From Mucilaginibacter rigui (lineage in GTDB: Bacteria > Bacteroidota > Bacteroidia > Sphingobacteriales > Sphingobacteriaceae): a stretch of 64,000 nt of DNA. The stretch is from positions 620,001-684,000 of the forward strand of contig NZ_JACWMW010000003.1 in the NCBI RefSeq assembly GCF_014773275.1, read 5' to 3'. Made by a program: the position numbers and the translations under genes. Numbering within the stretch: position 1 is the stretch's first letter; each line of letters starts with the position of its first letter. The notes below the pieces were generated by a model. It saw only the letters and a list, made by a program, of their open reading frames with translations. It was not told the origin of the DNA and searched no databases. Below, piece after piece: positions 60,353 through 64,000 of the stretch.

Positions 60353-61324
60353 ATGAAGAAACTAAAATTATCACGCAGTTTTAAAACGATAGCTGTATTA
60401 TGTGCTACGCTTTTTTTTACTGTTTGCGCCAATGCACAGCATGCTGAAATGAAAAAAGACCCCGATGTAATAGGCAGATGGGATATTACAATGGAGAAAG
60501 ACGGCAAAAGCCAGCCCTCGTGGTTAGAAGTTCAAAAATCAGGTACACATACACTAATCGGTCGTTTTACTTACGCGTTCGGTAGTGCAAGGCCAATCTC
60601 TGAAGTGAAAGTTGCTAATGGTAAATACAGTTTTTCTATCCCCCCGCAATGGGAGCCGGGCGACCGTAATATGGATTTTGAGTTTGAGGCAAGCGGTGAT
60701 AACATAAAAGGTACAATGGTTTATACTGATGGTAAAAGCTACAGTTTTACAGGTGTACGTGCACCTGTAATGTTACCTACAAAAGCACCTGTTTGGGGTA
60801 AACCGGTAAAATTATTTAATGGTAAGAACACCAAAGGCTGGCATACCGATGGGAGGCCGAACCAGTGGGTAGTTGAAAACGGTATTCTGCGCAGTAAAAA
60901 ATCAGGCGCCAATTTGTTAACAGATCAGAAATTTAAAGACTTTAAATTGCACATCGAGTTCAGATACGAGAAAGGTAGCAACAGCGGTGTTTATTTGCGC
61001 GGTCGTTACGAAACACAAGTTATCGATACCAAAACCGGCGAACCTGAGCCTTTGGCAAACCAGTTCAGCTCGATATATGGCTTTATGCAGCCAAACAAAA
61101 TGATGGCTAAAAATGCAGGCGAATGGCAGTCATACGACATCACCCTTGTTGGCCGTGTAGTTACCATTGTTGCTAACGGACAGGAAGTTATCTCCCGCCA
61201 GGTTATCCCCGGTATAACCGGCGGCGCTATAGATAGTAAAGAGGGCGAACCCGGTCCGCTGATGATACAAGGCGATCACGGGCCGATAGATTACAGAAAT
61301 ATTGTGATTACACCGGCTAAGTAA
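60353..61324 (+). CDS. Exported DUF1080 (3-keto-disaccharide hydrolase-like) protein
   Basis: 323 residues. Signal peptide about 1-29 (cut after ANAQ). An N-terminal beta region of about 110 residues (IGRWDITMEKDGKSQPSWLEVQ) precedes the DUF1080 domain (about 140-322), whose hallmark reads LFNGKNTKGWHTDGRPNQW, then EFRYEKGSNSGVYLRGRYETQV and GPLMIQGDHGPIDYRNI. Members act on 3-keto-glycosides or bind sugars. Single gene ending before a strong terminator. Confidence 0.85.
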   Translation: MKKLKLSRSFKTIAVLCATLFFTVCANAQHAEMKKDPDVIGRWDITMEKDGKSQPSWLEVQKSGTHTLIGRFTYAFGSARPISEVKVANGKYSFSIPPQWEPGDRNMDFEFEASGDNIKGTMVYTDGKSYSFTGVRAPVMLPTKAPVWGKPVKLFNGKNTKGWHTDGRPNQWVVENGILRSKKSGANLLTDQKFKDFKLHIEFRYEKGSNSGVYLRGRYETQVIDTKTGEPEPLANQFSSIYGFMQPNKMMAKNAGEWQSYDITLVGRVVTIVANGQEVISRQVIPGITGGAIDSKEGEPGPLMIQGDHGPIDYRNIVITPAK

Positions 61325-61376
61325 ATGATACAGTAGTTGTTGGTGAGAACACTAGCGACGACGGAAATGCTACTAT

Positions 61377-61417
61377 AATAGAAAGGCCTGCTTGATATCA
61401 AGCAGGCCTTTCTATTT
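61377..61417. terminator. Bidirectional terminator, DUF1080 / A2M-like
   Basis: Perfect arms AATAGAAAGGCCTGCTTGA / TCAAGCAGGCCTTTCTATT across a short loop. Confidence 0.9.
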
Positions 61418-61422
61418 CCTCA

Positions 61423-61515
61423 CGTCATTGCGAGGAGCGTAGCGACGTGGCAATCTTCGACATGCTCGTCGCCGACTTTCTATCGAAGATTGCCACGCTA
61501 TCGCTCGCAATGACG
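61423..61515. repeat. Palindromic CGTCATTGCGAG element, copy 2
   Basis: Left arm CGTCATTGCGAGGAGCGTAG then GTGGCAATCTTCGA; right arm TCGAAGATTGCCACGCTA then CGCTCGCAATGACG. The arms pair over more than 30 bases around a 22-base loop. It is the better-preserved of two copies (compare 28208-28287). Confidence 0.85.
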
Positions 61516-61530
61516 CGTGGTTTATGAAGT

Positions 61531-64000
61531 CTACTTCACCACCTCAATCCATTGCCCTTTTATCAGCGCGTTAATATCATGGTTATACATGGCTTCGCAG
61601 TAGGCTGCAGGCAGGTAATATTTACCGGCATAGGCAGCGTTCAGCATCACGTAATACGTAACCTCCTTGCCCTCCGCTAAACTGAAATAGGTGTTCACCC
61701 TGTCATCACGAATATCACGGTAATCTGACGGCGAGGATTTAAATGCCTCATCGTTATTCAGCATCCGGCTATTCAAAATTTCCCATCCCGAAGGGAAGAT
61801 CTGGGTTAATGCTAAATTATCATAACGGCCGCGTTTACCGGGGTTTTTGATGGTTACCTGCGCTACAAAATCGCTGCCTTGTTTAAGCGATGTTGGGTCG
61901 ATAACCTTGCCGCCAAGCGTAAAGTAAGCCACGCGCATTTGCATAATATCCGGGTTTACATAAGTTTGAATATCCTGGCCGGATGATGGCTGCCCTTGTT
62001 GTATCAACCTCACATAAAGTTTATTGGTACCATTGTTCTTCAACGTTACCTTACCGTTATTAGGCGCTAATTCCTGCTGCCACAGGTACGATGCAGCATT
62101 TACATTCTGCTTATTGTTACCAGACTGAAACACGAACGATAATTTGCCGCCACTTTTATTCACCCCACAATATTGCGCAATAGCAACCAACGAGTAAGCC
62201 GTGGTTTGCGTGCTGTACCAGCTATCCTGCGATAACTTTGACGCAACAGTACGTACCATGGCCGATGCTTTTTGTTGCTGCCCAAGCAGGGTAAGGGTTT
62301 CCAGTATCATGGCTTCATCGCGCAGGTCAGAGCCATAAGTGCCATACATACTGTTGTATGGTTTAATGGTTGTTGGCAGACCTGCAATCATCCGTAAGCC
62401 AATTTCGGGCTGGCCAGCCAGTTTGTAGGCGGCTGCCAGTCTCCAGCGTGCTTCGGTGCTGATGTATTGGTATTCGCGCAGGCGGTTCATGGCACCAAGC
62501 TCAGGCGAACCGGCTAATGCAAGCAGGTATAAGCGGTATGCCTGCACCAGGTCGGTGTAGTAATAGTAGCCGTGGATATTCGTGCGCGGGTCTGGCGACC
62601 AGTTAACTGCCTTTTGTTTCTGATAGCGTTTCCAATCGTCAATAAAACCGGATGGCAGGCTATAGCCTTTAGCTTGTGCTGCCAGCATAAAATGCCCGGC
62701 ATAGTTGGTTCCCCATTCGTCAGCTTCACCACCATCAGGCCAGTAGCTTAAGCCGCCACCTTGCACCCTAAAGCCATTCAACCGGTTTATGGTGAGTTTA
62801 ATATTGCGTTCTGTTTCGGCTTTTTGGCGTGATGTAAGATCAAATAATTGCCCCAGATACAATTGCGGAAATGCAGACGAAGTAGTTTGCTCTACGCAGC
62901 CATGCGGGTAGGTGATAAGATAATTTAAACGTTTGGCCAAATTTAACGGCGGTATACTGGCAACTTCAAGCGTAGCTTTATTTGTACCGTTAATACCAAT
63001 GGCATTATAAGCAGCCGCGTAGGATTCGCCAGGTTTCAGTTCTTTCTCAAATATGCGGGTAACCGGCGGGTTAGGGTTGCGCACATTCAGTTCCACATCA
63101 TAAGTAGCGGTTTCGCTGCCTGCTTTCGCGATGATCTTCACCTTGCCAACACCAACAAAATCTTTAACATTAAGATTGAAGGTTACCAACTGATCGCCCG
63201 GTTTGGCAAATTGAACAGTCTTGGTATTGTTGCCACCTAAATTGCTGAACGCGTTGGATTGCACTTGTACCGTTACCGATTTGATATTATTCTCCATTGC
63301 GAATACGGTAACAGGTAGTTGGATACTCTCCGACGGGCCAAGTACACGTGGCAAGGTAGCCAGTATCATCAGTGGTTTTTTAACGGCTACAGCTTTATCT
63401 GCAAAACCATAGGCGCCATTATGCCCGGCAATAACCATTGCTTTAACCGAGCCTACGTATTGCGGCAGGGTAAATTTGGTGGTTTGTTTATCGCCTGCAT
63501 CTAAATGGAATGGCCCCAGGAATTTCACTACAGGTTTAAAGCGATTAACTGATACGTTTTTATTTGTGCCGTTTGTACCGTCACCGCCAATGCTCAGAAT
63601 GCGTTCTAAGCCACCGCCGAAAGCGCCGATAACATAGTCGAACAGGTCCCAGGTTTTTACGCCTAAAGCTTCACGGGCGTAGAAAGCCTCGTGCGGATCA
63701 GGTGTTTTAAAGTTGGTAATATCCAGCAGGCCTTCATCCACAATGGCAATGGTATAGGTCATTTCCTTGCCTGATGCTTCAGATACGGTGATAGACGATT
63801 GTGTTTCGGGCCTTATTTTATCCGGCATACTGATCACCGGTTTCAATATTGTTTCCGGGTTATCAACCACCAACGGGATAGCGCCGTACATACGTATTGG
63901 CAAATCGTTTACGGTTTGCGCGTGGCGTTGCAGTAACGTAACGTTCACAAAAACGTTTGGCGCCATAGTTTCGTCCACCTTAAAGCTGTAGCGGGTTTCG
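61531..64000 (-). CDS. Alpha-2-macroglobulin-like protein (5' end missing)
   Basis: The C-terminal 823 residues of a large exported protein; the gene continues past the right edge. The visible part holds macroglobulin-type beta domains (VSEASGKEMTYTIAIVDEGLLDI), the family's bait-to-alpha-2 transition, and the thioester ring TYPHGCVEQTTSSAFP, where Cys and Gln form the reactive bond (codons at 62887-62898). After it comes the helical thioester domain and a C-terminal beta region. Such proteins trap proteases in the periplasm; the usual PBP1C partner would lie beyond the edge. Confidence 0.85.
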   Translation of the reverse strand, partial: ETRYSFKVDETMAPNVFVNVTLLQRHAQTVNDLPIRMYGAIPLVVDNPETILKPVISMPDKIRPETQSSITVSEASGKEMTYTIAIVDEGLLDITNFKTPDPHEAFYAREALGVKTWDLFDYVIGAFGGGLERILSIGGDGTNGTNKNVSVNRFKPVVKFLGPFHLDAGDKQTTKFTLPQYVGSVKAMVIAGHNGAYGFADKAVAVKKPLMILATLPRVLGPSESIQLPVTVFAMENNIKSVTVQVQSNAFSNLGGNNTKTVQFAKPGDQLVTFNLNVKDFVGVGKVKIIAKAGSETATYDVELNVRNPNPPVTRIFEKELKPGESYAAAYNAIGINGTNKATLEVASIPPLNLAKRLNYLITYPHGCVEQTTSSAFPQLYLGQLFDLTSRQKAETERNIKLTINRLNGFRVQGGGLSYWPDGGEADEWGTNYAGHFMLAAQAKGYSLPSGFIDDWKRYQKQKAVNWSPDPRTNIHGYYYYTDLVQAYRLYLLALAGSPELGAMNRLREYQYISTEARWRLAAAYKLAGQPEIGLRMIAGLPTTIKPYNSMYGTYGSDLRDEAMILETLTLLGQQQKASAMVRTVASKLSQDSWYSTQTTAYSLVAIAQYCGVNKSGGKLSFVFQSGNNKQNVNAASYLWQQELAPNNGKVTLKNNGTNKLYVRLIQQGQPSSGQDIQTYVNPDIMQMRVAYFTLGGKVIDPTSLKQGSDFVAQVTIKNPGKRGRYDNLALTQIFPSGWEILNSRMLNNDEAFKSSPSDYRDIRDDRVNTYFSLAEGKEVTYYVMLNAAYAGKYYLPAAYCEAMYNHDINALIKGQWIEVVK

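Overview
This window is a chromosomal segment of a Bacteroidota bacterium, most likely Sphingobacteriaceae (Mucilaginibacter/Pedobacter-like). The evidence is a Sphingobacterium-type serine palmitoyltransferase, an Oar/SusC-style TonB-dependent receptor, type III glutamine synthetase, the small 'PurLQS-type' PurL, lipoproteins with Cys-Lys-rich starts, and many promoters with the Bacteroidota -7 element TAnnTTTG. I saw no rRNA, tRNA, CRISPR array, phage or insertion sequence. Family names come from reading the proteins by eye; no database search was run.

Layout. 1-173 is the 5' end of a secreted, probably TPR-type signalling protein. 398-10478 is the most notable region, a minus-strand sphingolipid and inositol-lipid locus. 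It holds serine palmitoyltransferase plus a GNAT-fold acyltransferase (candidate ceramide synthase), myo-inositol-phosphate synthase with its own terminator, and a tight six-gene operon: GtrA, DUF5686 outer-membrane barrel, CDP-alcohol phosphatidyltransferase, DUF4833, an Scs7/FA2H-like hydroxylase and an AUR1-like PAP2 protein. Together these could make ceramide, make phosphatidylinositol(-phosphate), transfer phosphoinositol to ceramide, and 2-hydroxylate the acyl chain. 10823-16622 is a tripartite RND efflux operon (TolC, adaptor, AcrB-like pump). 16987-19167 holds a small outer-membrane barrel and an AT-rich lipoprotein of unknown function.

19312-34229 is mostly housekeeping: an aspartate-type aminotransferase, a CDF/NUDIX/BioA/di-iron-protein operon, ComEC, a MerR regulator, AlaRS, two tandem secreted paralogues and GatB. 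34233-43445 carries a TlpA-like oxidoreductase, an orphan OmpR-type regulator, an H1-like Lys/Ala protein, an RluA synthase, a repeat-bearing mini-lipoprotein divergent from a TPR protein with a histidine-kinase-like dimerisation helix but no ATPase, an Rrf2 regulator, a SelW-like protein, a type-B esterase and lipoamide dehydrogenase.

43777-64000 holds an Oar-like receptor with a lipoprotein partner, PurM divergent from a ClC channel, GlnN divergent from a porin across the largest and most AT-rich gap (573 bp), a DUF4468 protein, TonB, PurL with a VOC protein and a second TlpA-like protein, a DUF1080 protein, and the 3' part of an alpha-2-macroglobulin-like protein running off the right edge.

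Intergenic spaces are rich in perfect hairpin terminators, often shared by convergent genes. They also carry several dispersed palindromic repeats, including two members of a CGTCATTGCGAG-type family. Several genes appear to have promoters so close to the start codon that their mRNAs would be leaderless or nearly so.
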